A stretch of 64,000 nucleotides of DNA from Streptomyces sp. L-9-10 (GCF_004151105.1 NZ_PHRF01000095.1:372001-436000); one strand, 5' to 3'. Numbered from the stretch's first letter, positions 32,846 through 41,657 are shown. Notes: a model not told the origin generated them from the sequence alone. Program-made: numbers and translations.

Positions 32846-35800
32846 ATGCGGGAAAGCCACCGGGCCGAAGCCGAGAGGCTGTTGGTACGTGCCGTGGAGG
32901 AAGAGGTACGGCGCTCCGGCGGGCGGACCGAAGGGAACACACTGCTGGCACGCGGGCGCGGCGCCCTGGATGCCATGGCGGCGGGCGCGGACGAGGAGTA
33001 CACCGCGTACGTGCGGGCGCTGGACGCGGAGCGGGCCGAACGCCCGGCGCTGTCGGAGCGGTTCAGCAGGCAGTCCCTCGGCACGCCCGTGCTGGTCACG
33101 TCGGTCGCGGCGGTCGCCGCCGTCGGCGCGGACGTCGCGCTGGGCACCGCCACGGGCATCGCGTTCGGCGCCGGGGCCGTCGTGGCGGTCGCCGGGGCCG
33201 CGACCACCGTCGCCAAGGTGACCGCCTCGCACTGGCCGGCCGCGCACCGCAGGGCCGGGGCCGCGGGCCAGCCGGGCGGCACCGAGCAGTTGCGGCTCCA
33301 GTGGCTGACGGCGCTGGAGGTACGGGGCATCCGCCCGTTCCTCGACCAGCAGCGGGTGCTGACCTCCGCGACCCGGCGCACCACCAAGAAGCCCACCGTC
33401 GTGCCGCAGTTGCGCGGCGGGGACCGCAGCGCCGCCGCCCGCAGGCGCAGTGTGCTCGAACGGTCCTTCGGTCATCTGCCGGAGCCCGACGGGCCGTTCG
33501 CCGGGCGGCGCGCGGCGATGGCGCAGATCGCGCAGTGGGTGCACGCGGCCCGCGTCTCGACGGAGACGAAGCCGACGGTCGTGGTGCTGTACGGCGCGCC
33601 GGGTTCCGGCCGCACCGAGCTGGCCGTACGCGCCGCTCATCAGCTCAAGGACCAGTTCAGGGGCGCGTGCGTGGTCGACCTGCGCGGCGGCGGCACCTTC
33701 GAGGCACCGCTGTCGACCCGCGACGCGCTGCTGCATCTGCTCAACCGGCTGGGCGCGCCCCGCGAACAGCTGCTGTTCCGCGAGGGATCCTCCCCGGAGC
33801 AGCAGGTACGGCGGCTGAGCGAGCTGTACCACCAGCATCTGACGGGCCTGCCGGTGACGGTCGTCCTGGACGACGCCTCCGATCCCGAGCAGGTGCGGAC
33901 GCTGGTGCCCGAACGGTCCGACAGCCTGGTGCTGGTGACGGCGCGCGAGCGGCTCGATCTGCCGGACGACGTACCGGCCTGGGTGCACCAGCTGCCCGTC
34001 GAACCGCTGGACACGGCGGGCGCCGAGGAATTGCTGCGGGCCGTGGCCGAACCCTCCGCCGCGTCGGCGGAGGGACCGTACGACGCGCAGTCCACCGACC
34101 GCGTGGCCGAGTTGTGCGGCGGCCTGCCGCTCGCGCTGCGGATCGCCGGATCCTCGCTCGGGGAGCGCACGGCGCAGCGACTGGCCACGGACCTCGACGC
34201 GTACGGCCCGGTCGAACCGGCCGAACGTGCCCTGTGGGTGCGCTACACCGACCAGAGCGACCAGGCCCGCAGGCTGCTGCGCCGCCTCGCGCTGGCCGGC
34301 CGCGCGTCCCTGGGCGTGGCAGCGGCGGCGGCGCTGCTGGCGACGGACGAGCAGGAGGCCGGCCGGCCGCTGGCCGAGCTGTCCCGGGCGGGGCTGATCG
34401 ACCACGTACGGGCGGGCCGCTACCGGCTGCACGACGTCGTCAGGATCTTCGCGCACTCACGGCTGCGGGACGAGGAGAGCGCCGAGGACCGTACGGCCGC
34501 CCAGGAGCGGCTGATCCGGAACTACGGCGAGCTGGCCGACTCCGTGATCCGGCTGGTCGACGGCAAGACCTCCACCCGCGCGGACCTCTTCAAGACGGCG
34601 GCAGGAGCGCACGGCTTCTCCTCGCTGGAGTCCGCGCTGCGCTGGCTGGACGACGAGTCGAGCTTCATCACGGCCGCGCTGCGGCACGCCGAGGGCGTCG
34701 ACCAGCAGGCCGTACTGAACCTGCTGGGCGCGCTCTGCGACTACTGCCTGCTGCGCGGCGACCTCTACCGGCTGGGCGAGATCAACGAGCTGACCCAGGC
34801 GGTGGGCCAGGGGCTGCTGCTCCGCTCGGTCCAGTGGCGTACGGGCATCGCGGCCCGCCAGCTCGGCGAGCTGGACAAGGCGCGTACCACCCTGACCACG
34901 GTCGTCGGTCTCTACCGGGAGGCGGACCACGACGCGGGCGCCGCCCGCGCGCTGTGCTCGCTCGGCATCACCCTGCACCACCAGGGCAATCTGACCGAGG
35001 CGTCGGCGAAGCTGCGCGAGGCGCTCGCGCTCCAGTCCCCCGAGCCGCTGGCCGGCGACCGCGGCTGGACGCTGCACGCCCTGGCGGCCGTCGAGCGCGA
35101 CCGGGGCTCGGTGGCCGAGGCGCTCACGCTGCTCTCCGGCGCGCTCGTACTGCACCGTGAGAACGAGTCCCTGCACGGCGAGGCGTGGACGCACTTCCAG
35201 CTGGGCCAGTTGTATCTGCGGCTGGGCGATGTGGCGCGGGCGGAGGCGGAGCTGCGCGCGGCCCTCGATCTGTACGGCAGGACCCGCGACGGCCGCGGCG
35301 AGGCCTGGGCGATGACCCAGCTCGCCCGCACCCGGCTGGTGGACGGCGACCCGGCCCCGGCGGTCGGCGAACTGCGCGAAGCCCTCGCCCGCCACCGCGA
35401 GAACGAGGACGCGCGCGGCGAGGCGTGGACGCTCTACTACCTGGGCCAGGCGCTGGAGGAGACCGGCGACCGCGACCAGGCGGTACGGGAACTGGAGCGG
35501 GCGCGCACGATGTTCTCCCGGATGCGCGACGTGTACGGGCTGGCCTGCGCCCGGCACCACTCGGGCCGGGTCACCCGCGACCAGCGCGCCGCCCAGACCG
35601 GCAACCTCCGCAACTCCGGCTTCGCCCGCCAGCTGCTGACCGACGCCCGCGCGGACTTCCGCCGTATCGGCGTCGCCCACGGCGAGGCCTGGACCTGTCT
35701 GGAGCTGGCCATCATCGACGCCGGCAACAACCGCCCCGGCCAGGCGCTCCAGCTCTGCGACGAGGCAACGGCGCTCTTCGCCTCGTACGACGACCACCGC

Positions 35801-36082
35801 GGCGCCGACTGGTCCCGCTTCCTGCGCTGCACGCTGCTGCCGTACGCCTCGGCGGGCGGTATCGACGTGGGCTCGGTGGTCGCGGAACAGGAACTGTCCG
35901 ACCTCTCCGCCGCCGCGCATCCGGCCCGCGACGGCAAACTCGCGGAGTCCGTGACGACGCTCGGCGTCATGCTGGGCCGGGGCGTACGGCTGGAGGACGG
36001 CTGGCAGGCATGGCAGCTGGGAATGGTGCCGAACCGCCACGCGCGCGAGGTGATGGGCGTGCCGGTGACGGCGGCCGGGTAG
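32846..36082 (+). CDS. STAND NTPase: NB-ARC domain with C-terminal TPR repeats
   Basis: 1078 residues. Residues 1-65 are charged helices. Residues about 78-125 are very hydrophobic (one long or two short membrane segments). The NB-ARC module has a P-loop GAPGSGRT at 250-257, Walker B VTVVLDDAS at 337-345 and a GLPLAL helix, then a winged helix. From about 590 on there are at least eight TPRs (ARALCSLGITLHHQGNLTEA and similar). STAND proteins are ATP-switch sensors in signalling or antiphage defence; the effector may be the N-terminal membrane part. There is no DNA-binding domain of the AfsR type. The ATG at 32846 follows GGAGGGGG. Confidence 0.9.
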   Translation: MRESHRAEAERLLVRAVEEEVRRSGGRTEGNTLLARGRGALDAMAAGADEEYTAYVRALDAERAERPALSERFSRQSLGTPVLVTSVAAVAAVGADVALGTATGIAFGAGAVVAVAGAATTVAKVTASHWPAAHRRAGAAGQPGGTEQLRLQWLTALEVRGIRPFLDQQRVLTSATRRTTKKPTVVPQLRGGDRSAAARRRSVLERSFGHLPEPDGPFAGRRAAMAQIAQWVHAARVSTETKPTVVVLYGAPGSGRTELAVRAAHQLKDQFRGACVVDLRGGGTFEAPLSTRDALLHLLNRLGAPREQLLFREGSSPEQQVRRLSELYHQHLTGLPVTVVLDDASDPEQVRTLVPERSDSLVLVTARERLDLPDDVPAWVHQLPVEPLDTAGAEELLRAVAEPSAASAEGPYDAQSTDRVAELCGGLPLALRIAGSSLGERTAQRLATDLDAYGPVEPAERALWVRYTDQSDQARRLLRRLALAGRASLGVAAAAALLATDEQEAGRPLAELSRAGLIDHVRAGRYRLHDVVRIFAHSRLRDEESAEDRTAAQERLIRNYGELADSVIRLVDGKTSTRADLFKTAAGAHGFSSLESALRWLDDESSFITAALRHAEGVDQQAVLNLLGALCDYCLLRGDLYRLGEINELTQAVGQGLLLRSVQWRTGIAARQLGELDKARTTLTTVVGLYREADHDAGAARALCSLGITLHHQGNLTEASAKLREALALQSPEPLAGDRGWTLHALAAVERDRGSVAEALTLLSGALVLHRENESLHGEAWTHFQLGQLYLRLGDVARAEAELRAALDLYGRTRDGRGEAWAMTQLARTRLVDGDPAPAVGELREALARHRENEDARGEAWTLYYLGQALEETGDRDQAVRELERARTMFSRMRDVYGLACARHHSGRVTRDQRAAQTGNLRNSGFARQLLTDARADFRRIGVAHGEAWTCLELAIIDAGNNRPGQALQLCDEATALFASYDDHRGADWSRFLRCTLLPYASAGGIDVGSVVAEQELSDLSAAAHPARDGKLAESVTTLGVMLGRGVRLEDGWQAWQLGMVPNRHAREVMGVPVTAAG

Positions 36083-36094
36083 CCATCGCGTCCG

Positions 36095-36124
36095 GCCCCT
36101 TGACGCCCGCGGGCGTCAAGGGGC
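36095..36124. terminator. Strong hairpin terminator after the NB-ARC gene
   Basis: A 14-bp perfect stem (36095-36108 with 36111-36124) lies 13 nt after the stop. The small membrane protein gene converges on it from the right, so it may serve both. Confidence 0.82.
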
Positions 36125-36150
36125 GGGGCGTGCAGCCGGCCGGTGCCGCG

Positions 36151-36408
36151 CTACTCGCCGCGCGGGGCGGCGGACGTCGGCTCGCTCTTCGCGGACCGCG
36201 CGGACGCGGCGGGCGCCTGCGCGGGGGCCTCCTCGAAGTTGACCTTGCCCATGTGGCGGTTCATCGACTTCATCAGCAGCCACACGCCCCCCGCCATCAC
36301 CGCGAACACGATGAACCCGAGCACACCGGGCGTCACCTTGTTCTCGTCGAGCTCCTTGGCGAGAGGAGCCGCGAACGCCATCGCCTGAGTCGCATACATA
36401 TCAGCCAT
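36151..36408 (-). CDS. Small membrane protein coupled to mca
   Basis: 85 residues with one membrane helix (about 29-46, TPGVLGFIVFAVMAGGVWLL) and a cytoplasmic Ala/Pro/Ser-rich tail. The ATG at 36408 overlaps the last 8 nt of mca, so the two are translated together. It is a conserved companion of mca in Streptomyces as far as I recall; function unknown. Confidence 0.85.
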   Translation of the reverse strand: MADMYATQAMAFAAPLAKELDENKVTPGVLGFIVFAVMAGGVWLLMKSMNRHMGKVNFEEAPAQAPAASARSAKSEPTSAAPRGE

Positions 36409-37282
36409 TGTCGCGGATGCCCGCGAACAGGTCGCTCTCGGGGAGGGATGTATCGACGAGCGACTTCGCGAGCTCGTACTCCTCGGTCGGCCAGACCTCC
36501 CGCTGGATGTCCATCGGGATACGGAACCAGCCCCCGTCGGGGTCGATCTGGGTGGCGTGCGCGATCAGCGCCTTGTCCCGGATCTCGAAGAAGTCGGCGC
36601 ACGGAACATGCGTGGTCAGCGTCCGCTCCACCCGCTCGATCTCCTTCCACCGCTCCAGCCACTCGCCGTACGGGGACTCCAGGCCCCGGGCGAGCAGCGC
36701 CTCATGGAGCGCGACCGTACGCGGCCGGTTGAAGCCCTGGTTGTAGTAGAGCTTCTCCGGCTGCCAGACGGGACCGAAGTCGTCCTCCGGGTACTTCTCC
36801 TTGTCCGCCGCGGACTCGAACGCCACCATCGAGATCTTGTGGGTCATGATGTGGTCCGGGTGCGGATACCCGCCGTTCTCGTCGTACGTGGTGATGACCT
36901 GCGGCCGGAACGACCGGATCAGGCGTACGAGGCGGCCCGCCGCCTCGTCCACGTCCGCCAGCGCGAAGCAGCCCTCGGGCAGCGGCGGCAGCGGGTCGCC
37001 CTCGGGCAGCCCCGAGTCGACGTACCCCAGCCACTCCTGCTTGACGCCGAGGATCTCGCGCGCCTCGTCCATCTCCTTCTTGCGTACCTCGTGGATGTGC
37101 TCCTGGATATAGGCGTCGCCCTGGAGCTTGGGGTTGAGGATGGAGCCGCGCTCGCCTCCCGTGCAGGTCACGACCAGCACGTCCACCCCCTCGGACACGT
37201 ACTTGGCCATGGTGGCCGCGCCCTTGCTCGACTCGTCGTCGGGGTGGGCGTGAACGGCCATCAGCCGCAGCTGCTCAGTCAA
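36401..37282 (-). CDS. mca: Mycothiol S-conjugate amidase
   Basis: 293 residues. The zinc-amidase motif AVHAHPDDES is at 10-18 and a second HPDH motif lies in ENGGYPHPDHIMTHK. Mca cleaves mycothiol S-conjugates to GlcN-inositol and a mercapturic acid for export, detoxifying electrophiles and antibiotics. It differs from the deacetylase MshB in its longer C-terminal part (NQGFNRPRTVALHEALLARG). The TTG at 37282 follows GAGGATCG and gives the family N-terminus MTEQLRLMAVHAHP; an upstream ATG at 37309 adds unrelated residues. Confidence 0.94.
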   Translation of the reverse strand: MTEQLRLMAVHAHPDDESSKGAATMAKYVSEGVDVLVVTCTGGERGSILNPKLQGDAYIQEHIHEVRKKEMDEAREILGVKQEWLGYVDSGLPEGDPLPPLPEGCFALADVDEAAGRLVRLIRSFRPQVITTYDENGGYPHPDHIMTHKISMVAFESAADKEKYPEDDFGPVWQPEKLYYNQGFNRPRTVALHEALLARGLESPYGEWLERWKEIERVERTLTTHVPCADFFEIRDKALIAHATQIDPDGGWFRIPMDIQREVWPTEEYELAKSLVDTSLPESDLFAGIRDNG

Positions 37283-37320
37283 GACTCGATCCTCAGTGAT
37301 GTGTCGCATCGGACGGCTTC

Positions 37321-37326
37321 TATAGT
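37321..37326 (+). promoter_or_regulatory. -10 box TATAGT upstream of the DUF4307 gene
   Basis: A consensus-like -10 lies 55 bp before the ATG at 37381, in the divergent gap with mca. The -35 is weak (spacing 17 gives GATGTG). Confidence 0.45.
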
Positions 37327-37380
37327 GACGGATATCGGGCGGCGGAAATTCCGGCTTGCCCGAGTCCGAAAGGAACGATC

Positions 37381-37782
37381 ATGGCCGTGGTGCGCGAGGA
37401 GCCTCCCCGAGGCCGTTACGGCCGCTCGGCGGACCAGCGCGCGGACCGCGGACTGAAGGTCGTCGGCGCGGTGCTCGGCGTCGCGATGCTCGGACTGATC
37501 GGCTGGTTCGGCTATCACTACGTGGTCGAACGGAGTGTCTCCGGCGAGCTCATCAAGTACAAGAGGATTTCCGCCACCGCGGTCGAGGCGCATCTGGAGG
37601 TCCGCAAGGACCGGGACGCCAGCGGCAGCTGTACGTTGCGCTCCCTCGCGGAGAGCGGCGCGGAGGTCGGCCGGCTGGACGTGCGCTTCGGTGCGGGCGA
37701 GACGCGGATCGACCGGGTCGTCACGGTGCGTACCACGGGCAGCGCCACCAGTACCGAGCTGCTGGGCTGCACGTCGGACTGA
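37381..37782 (+). CDS. DUF4307 membrane protein
   Basis: 133 residues. A polar N-terminus is followed by one membrane helix (about 26-46, KVVGAVLGVAMLGLIGWFGYH) and an outer beta-rich domain with two Cys (SCTLRSL and LLGCTSD) that may form a disulfide. It fits the actinobacterial DUF4307 family, found between mca and greA. Role unknown. AAAGGAACGATC precedes the ATG. Confidence 0.85.
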   Translation: MAVVREEPPRGRYGRSADQRADRGLKVVGAVLGVAMLGLIGWFGYHYVVERSVSGELIKYKRISATAVEAHLEVRKDRDASGSCTLRSLAESGAEVGRLDVRFGAGETRIDRVVTVRTTGSATSTELLGCTSD

Positions 37783-37811
37783 GTCCCGCCCCGGGTCCTG
37801 CCCCGACGGGC

Positions 37812-37847
37812 GCCCGGCCTCCGGACGGACGGCCCGGCCTCCGGACG
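37812..37847. repeat. 16-bp direct repeat GCCCGGCCTCCGGACG
   Basis: Two exact copies start at 37812 and 37832 (period 20), beginning 30 nt after the DUF4307 stop. The rest of the 268-bp gap holds only a possible greA -10 (TAGGCT at 37965-37970). Confidence 0.7.
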
Positions 37848-38050
37848 CCGGAAGCGGGCGACACGAGCGCGGTGACCCGCCGCCCGCGCCCCTGATGGAC
37901 CGCGCTGACCTGCGTTGATGTAATTCTGATGGCATTCGTCCTCCCCCTCGCGCCTCGAAATTGTTAGGCTCGTGGTTTCGCCCACCCGAGAAGGCACATT
38001 CTTCTGGGTAGGGCGTTGCTTTGTATTCCCGGTACCTACGAGGAGCACCT

Positions 38051-38548
38051 GTGACCCAGACCAGTGAGAACGTCACCTGGCTCACCCAGGAGGCGTACAA
38101 CCAGCTGAAGACCGAGCTGGAGTACCTGTCTGGTCCCGCGCGCACGGAGATCTCTATGAAGATCGCGGCGGCCCGTGAAGAGGGCGATCTGCGGGAGAAC
38201 GGCGGGTACCACGCGGCCAAGGAGGAGCAGGGCAAGCAGGAGCTCCGCGTGCGCCAGCTGACCCAGCTCCTGCAGAACGCGAAGGTCGGCGAGGCCCCGG
38301 CGGACGACGGGGTCGTCGAGCCCGGCATGGTCGTGACGATCGCCTTCGACGGAGATCCTGACGACACCCTGGACTTCCTGCTGGCCTCGCGTGAATACGC
38401 CAGCTCGGACATCGAGACCTACTCGCCGCAGTCCCCGCTGGGCAGCGGTGTGAACGGCAAGAGGGTCGGCGAGAACGCGGAGTACGAGCTGCCCAACGGC
38501 AGGACCGCCTCCGTGAAGATCCTCGACGCCAAGCCCTACCAGGGCTGA
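38051..38548 (+). CDS. greA: Transcript-cleavage factor GreA
   Basis: 165 residues. The N-terminal coiled coil carries the family signature EGDLRENGGYHAAKEEQ, with the Asp-Leu-Arg-Glu-Asn tip that enters the RNA polymerase secondary channel. The C-terminal FKBP-like domain ends with the SPLGSGVNGKRVG stretch. It rescues stalled RNA polymerase by stimulating cleavage of backtracked RNA. GTG at 38051 follows GAGGAGC. A strong hairpin ends the unit. Confidence 0.95.
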   Translation: MTQTSENVTWLTQEAYNQLKTELEYLSGPARTEISMKIAAAREEGDLRENGGYHAAKEEQGKQELRVRQLTQLLQNAKVGEAPADDGVVEPGMVVTIAFDGDPDDTLDFLLASREYASSDIETYSPQSPLGSGVNGKRVGENAEYELPNGRTASVKILDAKPYQG

Positions 38549-38552
38549 GCAC

Positions 38553-38582
38553 GGGCCGGTACACCCACGGGTGTACCGGCCC
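38553..38582. terminator. Bidirectional terminator between greA and ilvA
   Basis: A perfect stem of 13-14 bp (38553-38566 with 38569-38582) starts 5 nt after the greA stop and lies 25 nt from the convergent ilvA stop. Confidence 0.88.
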
Positions 38583-38606
38583 CTACGCTGAACGGCGCCG
38601 TTGGCC

Positions 38607-39860
38607 TCAGCCCAGGATCGTGTAGCCCGCCTCCCGCAGCGCCGCCGCCACCTCCGTGCAGTGCGCGGGACCCTTGGTCTCCAGATGCACTTCCACGTCC
38701 GCCTCCGTCAGCCCGAGCCGCGGATCGGTCCGTACATGGCTCACATCGAGCACATTGGCGTCGGCGACCGACAGCACGCCGAGCATCGTCGCCAGCGCGC
38801 CCGGCCGGTCCGTCACCCGCAGCCGCAGACTCAGATAGCGCCCGGCCGCCGCCATGCCGTGCCGCAGGATCCGCTGCATCAGCACGGGGTCGACGTTGCC
38901 GCCCGAGAGCACCGCGACCACCGGCCCGTGGAAGGAGCCCGGGTCGCTGAGGAGCGCGGCCACCGGGCTCGCCCCCGCCGGTTCCACCACCAGCTTCGCC
39001 CGCTCCAGGCAGAGCAGCAGGGCGCTGGACAGCTCGTCCTCGGAGACCGTACGCACCTCGTCGACCAGCTCCTGGACCAGCTGGAACGGGATGTCGCCGG
39101 GCCGTCCCACCTTGATGCCGTCCGCCATCGTCTGGGGTGACTCGACCGCCATCGGGCGGCCCGCGGCGAGCGAGGGCGGATACGCGGCGGCGCCCGCCGC
39201 CTGGACCCCGATCACCCGGACATCGGGGCGCAGCGACTTCACCGCGAGGGCGATGCCCGCGGCCAGCCCGCCGCCGCCGATCCCGACGACGATCGTCCGT
39301 ACCTCCGGGCACTGCTCCAGGATCTCCAGGCCGACCGTGCCCTGTCCGGCGATGATGTCCGGGTGGTCGAAGGGGTGGATGAAGACCGCGCCGGTGTTCC
39401 TGGCGTACTCCTGGGCGGCGGCCAGCGTCTCGTCCACGACCTGTCCGTGCAGCCGTACCTCCGCGCCGTAGTCGCGGGTCGCCGCGACCTTCGGCAGGGG
39501 CGCTCCGACCGGCATGAACACCGTCGACCGGACGCCGAGGAGGGTGGAGGCGAGCGCGACGCCCTGCGCGTGGTTGCCGGCGCTGGCCGCGACGACGCCC
39601 GCCGCGCGCTCCTCCGGGGAGAGGCAGGCGATCCGTACGTACGCGCCGCGCAGCTTGAACGAGCCGGTCCGCTGGAGGTTCTCGCACTTGAAGAGAACGG
39701 GTGCGCCGACCAGCTGCGTCAGATAGCGGCTCCCCTCCATCGCGGTCATCCGCGCGACGTCGGACAGCATCTTCTGGGCCCCTCGGATGTCATCGAGCAT
39801 CAGGGGGTGGGAGGGGTGGTGCGCGGGGCGAGGCACCGGGCGGGACGTACCGAAGCTCAT
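38607..39860 (-). CDS. ilvA: Threonine dehydratase, catabolic type with ACT domain
   Basis: 417 residues. PLP lysine K69 in TGSFKLRGAY, the phosphate-binding SAGNHAQGVAL and the GGGGLAAG loop mark a fold-type II dehydratase giving 2-oxobutyrate and ammonia from threonine. The C-terminal 80 residues are one ACT-like regulatory domain (LSLRLRVTDRPGALATMLGV). This is the short form seen in catabolic enzymes rather than the two-ACT biosynthetic form. The symbol is the family name. The start at 39860 lacks a good ribosome site and may be leaderless; Met21 is an alternative. Confidence 0.9.
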   Translation of the reverse strand: MSFGTSRPVPRPAHHPSHPLMLDDIRGAQKMLSDVARMTAMEGSRYLTQLVGAPVLFKCENLQRTGSFKLRGAYVRIACLSPEERAAGVVAASAGNHAQGVALASTLLGVRSTVFMPVGAPLPKVAATRDYGAEVRLHGQVVDETLAAAQEYARNTGAVFIHPFDHPDIIAGQGTVGLEILEQCPEVRTIVVGIGGGGLAAGIALAVKSLRPDVRVIGVQAAGAAAYPPSLAAGRPMAVESPQTMADGIKVGRPGDIPFQLVQELVDEVRTVSEDELSSALLLCLERAKLVVEPAGASPVAALLSDPGSFHGPVVAVLSGGNVDPVLMQRILRHGMAAAGRYLSLRLRVTDRPGALATMLGVLSVADANVLDVSHVRTDPRLGLTEADVEVHLETKGPAHCTEVAAALREAGYTILG

Positions 39861-39942
39861 GAGAGCCAGTCTCGCAGCTCACCGGCCGGAGGGCCGTCGG
39901 CGTCCACGGCCGGCCGTCCGCGTCCACCCGTGCCCCGGACCC

Positions 39943-40074
39943 GGGGCACGTACGGGCTGGGGTTTCGCCGGGGCATATACGGACTGGGTTTCGCCGGGGC
40001 ATGTGCGGCCCGAGGTTTCACCCGGCAGGTACGTCCTCGGTTTTCGCAGGGCAGGTACGGTCCAAGCCGTCGCC
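39943..40074. repeat. Five tandem copies of a 26-27-bp repeat
   Basis: Degenerate head-to-tail units start at 39943, 39970, 39996, 40022 and 40049. The best-kept pair is GGGGCA(C/T) ... ACGG(G/A)CTGGG ... TTTCGCC. There are no spacers, so it is not a CRISPR array, and 26 is not a multiple of three. It fills most of the 263-bp divergent gap between ilvA and the MarR gene and ends 50 bp before the MarR start. Confidence 0.85.
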
Positions 40075-40123
40075 GCGTACTCTGTCCCCCACCAACCGAC
40101 CCCCGTACGAGAGAGCCCCAGCC

Positions 40124-40768
40124 ATGCCCCCCATTCAGGACATGACTTCCGCTGCGTCGGTCTCCAGGGAGACGGCCTCCGAACCCTCGGACGACGCCGG
40201 CCTCCTCGATGCCCTCCAGCACCAGGTGGCCGTCTTCGCCCGGCGGGCCGAACAGACCCGGCTCGGTGGTGTGGGCCAGGTCCGCAACTCGATGGACCGT
40301 GCCGCGTACCTGCTGCTCAACCGGCTCGACCGGGAAGGTCCGATGGGCGTCAAGGCGCTGGCCGCCGGGATGGGCATCGACTCCTCGACCGTCACCCGGC
40401 AGGTCGCCCCGCTGGTCGACACCGGCCTCGTCAAGCGCACCTCGCATCCGGAGGACGGCCGCGCGGTCGTGCTCGAACTGTCGGCGCGCGGACTGGCCCG
40501 GCTCGAAGAGGTCCGCTCGTCACGGCGCGAGCTGATGGCGCAGGTCACGGGCGGCTGGACGGAGGAGGAGCGGAACTCCTTCACCACCCTGCTGACCCGG
40601 TTCAACGGCGCGCTGTCGGCGCGCGCGGCCGGGCTGCCCTCCGGTGAGGGCGGTACGGACGAGCCGGACGCGGGCGACCGCGCGGCCGGGGAGGCCGCCC
40701 AGGACGCGGAGCAGGGCGCGGGGCAGGGCGGGCAGGGTGTGCGCCGGGGCGCGGATACGCCCTCTTGA
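40124..40768 (+). CDS. MarR-family transcriptional regulator
   Basis: 214 residues. The winged helix is at about 55-120 (MGVKALAAGMGIDSSTVTRQ, VKRTSHPEDGRAVVLELS), followed by the dimerisation helices. The last 45 residues are a Gly/Ala/Asp/Gln-rich tail beyond the usual MarR length. ATG at 40124 has GAGAG nine bases upstream; ATG at 40142 with AGGA is equally possible. A five-copy tandem repeat lies directly upstream. A sigma-like gene follows 32 bp after the stop. Confidence 0.87.
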   Translation: MPPIQDMTSAASVSRETASEPSDDAGLLDALQHQVAVFARRAEQTRLGGVGQVRNSMDRAAYLLLNRLDREGPMGVKALAAGMGIDSSTVTRQVAPLVDTGLVKRTSHPEDGRAVVLELSARGLARLEEVRSSRRELMAQVTGGWTEEERNSFTTLLTRFNGALSARAAGLPSGEGGTDEPDAGDRAAGEAAQDAEQGAGQGGQGVRRGADTPS

Positions 40769-40798
40769 CCCTGGGCACCTGACTGGCCTCATATGAGG
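40765..40798 (+). promoter_or_regulatory. Leaderless promoter overlapped by palindrome CCTCATATGAGG
   Basis: TTGACC (40765-40770), 18 bp, then TCATAT (40789-40794), six bases before the GTG at 40801. The -10 is embedded in a perfect 12-bp palindrome at 40787-40798, so a dimeric repressor bound there would block the promoter. Confidence 0.6.
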
Positions 40799-40800
40799 TC

Positions 40801-41313
40801 GTGCGAGAGCGGCGGGCTGTCCTGGATCGCCGCCGCGCCCGGGAGTTCGAGGCGTTCGCGGCGGGCGCGGCCGGCCGGCTTCTGCATGCGGCCGTACTGC
40901 TCACCGGCGAGCCGCCCGACGCCGCCCCACGGGCCCAGCGCCTGCTGGTCGTCGCGCTGTCCCGTACGTACGCGGAGTGGGACCGGCTCAGCGGCGACGA
41001 CGGCGAGGACCCGTACGACCGTGCCCGCCGGGAGCTGGTGCTGCGCTTCGCCCGCGAGGCCGCCTGGCGCGACCCGGCCCGGCGCGGCCGCCGGGCGAGC
41101 GGCGTGCTCGGGGTGCTCGGCCCGCAGGAACGTGTCGTGCTGGTGCTGCGCCTGTACGAAGGGCTGGCCGAGGAACAGATCGCGGCGCTGATCGGTCTCC
41201 CTGAGGAGCGGGTCCGCGTGATCTGCGCACGGGCGATCGCGGCGATACGGGAGCCGTCGCGGCGGAGCGGGACGCGGCCGGGCCCGTCCGGGCCGCGGGA
41301 GGCGGGCCCATGA
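40801..41313 (+). CDS. Sigma-70-family-like protein
   Basis: 170 residues. The C-terminal part is a sigma region 4 (LGPQERVVLVLRLYEGLAEE, QIAALIGLPEERVRVICARAIAAI). The N-terminal part matches region 2 only weakly, so it may be a degenerate SigE/ECF-type factor. A membrane protein gene follows after 13 bp, as is common for sigma and anti-sigma pairs, though that protein has no zinc-finger motif. The start is set by the leaderless promoter just upstream. Confidence 0.8.
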   Translation: MRERRAVLDRRRAREFEAFAAGAAGRLLHAAVLLTGEPPDAAPRAQRLLVVALSRTYAEWDRLSGDDGEDPYDRARRELVLRFAREAAWRDPARRGRRASGVLGVLGPQERVVLVLRLYEGLAEEQIAALIGLPEERVRVICARAIAAIREPSRRSGTRPGPSGPREAGP

Positions 41314-41326
41314 GGCGCACCGGGCC

Positions 41327-41590
41327 ATGAGGGGCACCGACCGCAAGCGGGCCGAGGTGCTGCGGATGATGCTGGACGCGGCACGCCCCGACGTACCGGC
41401 CGACATCGTCCGCCGCGCCACCGAACGCGGCGCCCGGCTCCTGCGCAGGCGCCGGGCGGCGCGGCGGGCGTTCTGGACGCTGCTGCTCGTGGCGCTGATC
41501 GTGTTCGGCGTCTGGGCGTCGACCGCGCATCCGTGGTCGGCGCCGCCGACGGAGACGACACCGCCGCTGGAGGACTGGTACGGCTGGTGA
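41327..41590 (+). CDS. Small membrane protein, possible partner of the sigma-like factor
   Basis: 87 residues: a charged N-terminal part (AARPDVPADIVRRATERGAR), one membrane helix (about 48-66) and a short outer tail ending WYGW. The cytoplasmic part could bind the sigma-like protein encoded 13 bp upstream. No HxxxCxxC motif is present. An ATG at 41310 in the same region stops after six codons, so the start is 41327. Confidence 0.75.
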   Translation: MRGTDRKRAEVLRMMLDAARPDVPADIVRRATERGARLLRRRRAARRAFWTLLLVALIVFGVWASTAHPWSAPPTETTPPLEDWYGW

Positions 41591-41657
41591 AGCCCCCCAG
41601 CGACGGTCGGACCATCGGCTGCCAGCTGCCAGCAGCAGCCTGCGGTGGAAAGGCCGC

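Noticed and set aside
39943..40074. Tandem array considered as a CRISPR
   Set aside because: Units are directly adjacent with no unique spacers, are degenerate, and no cas gene is near.
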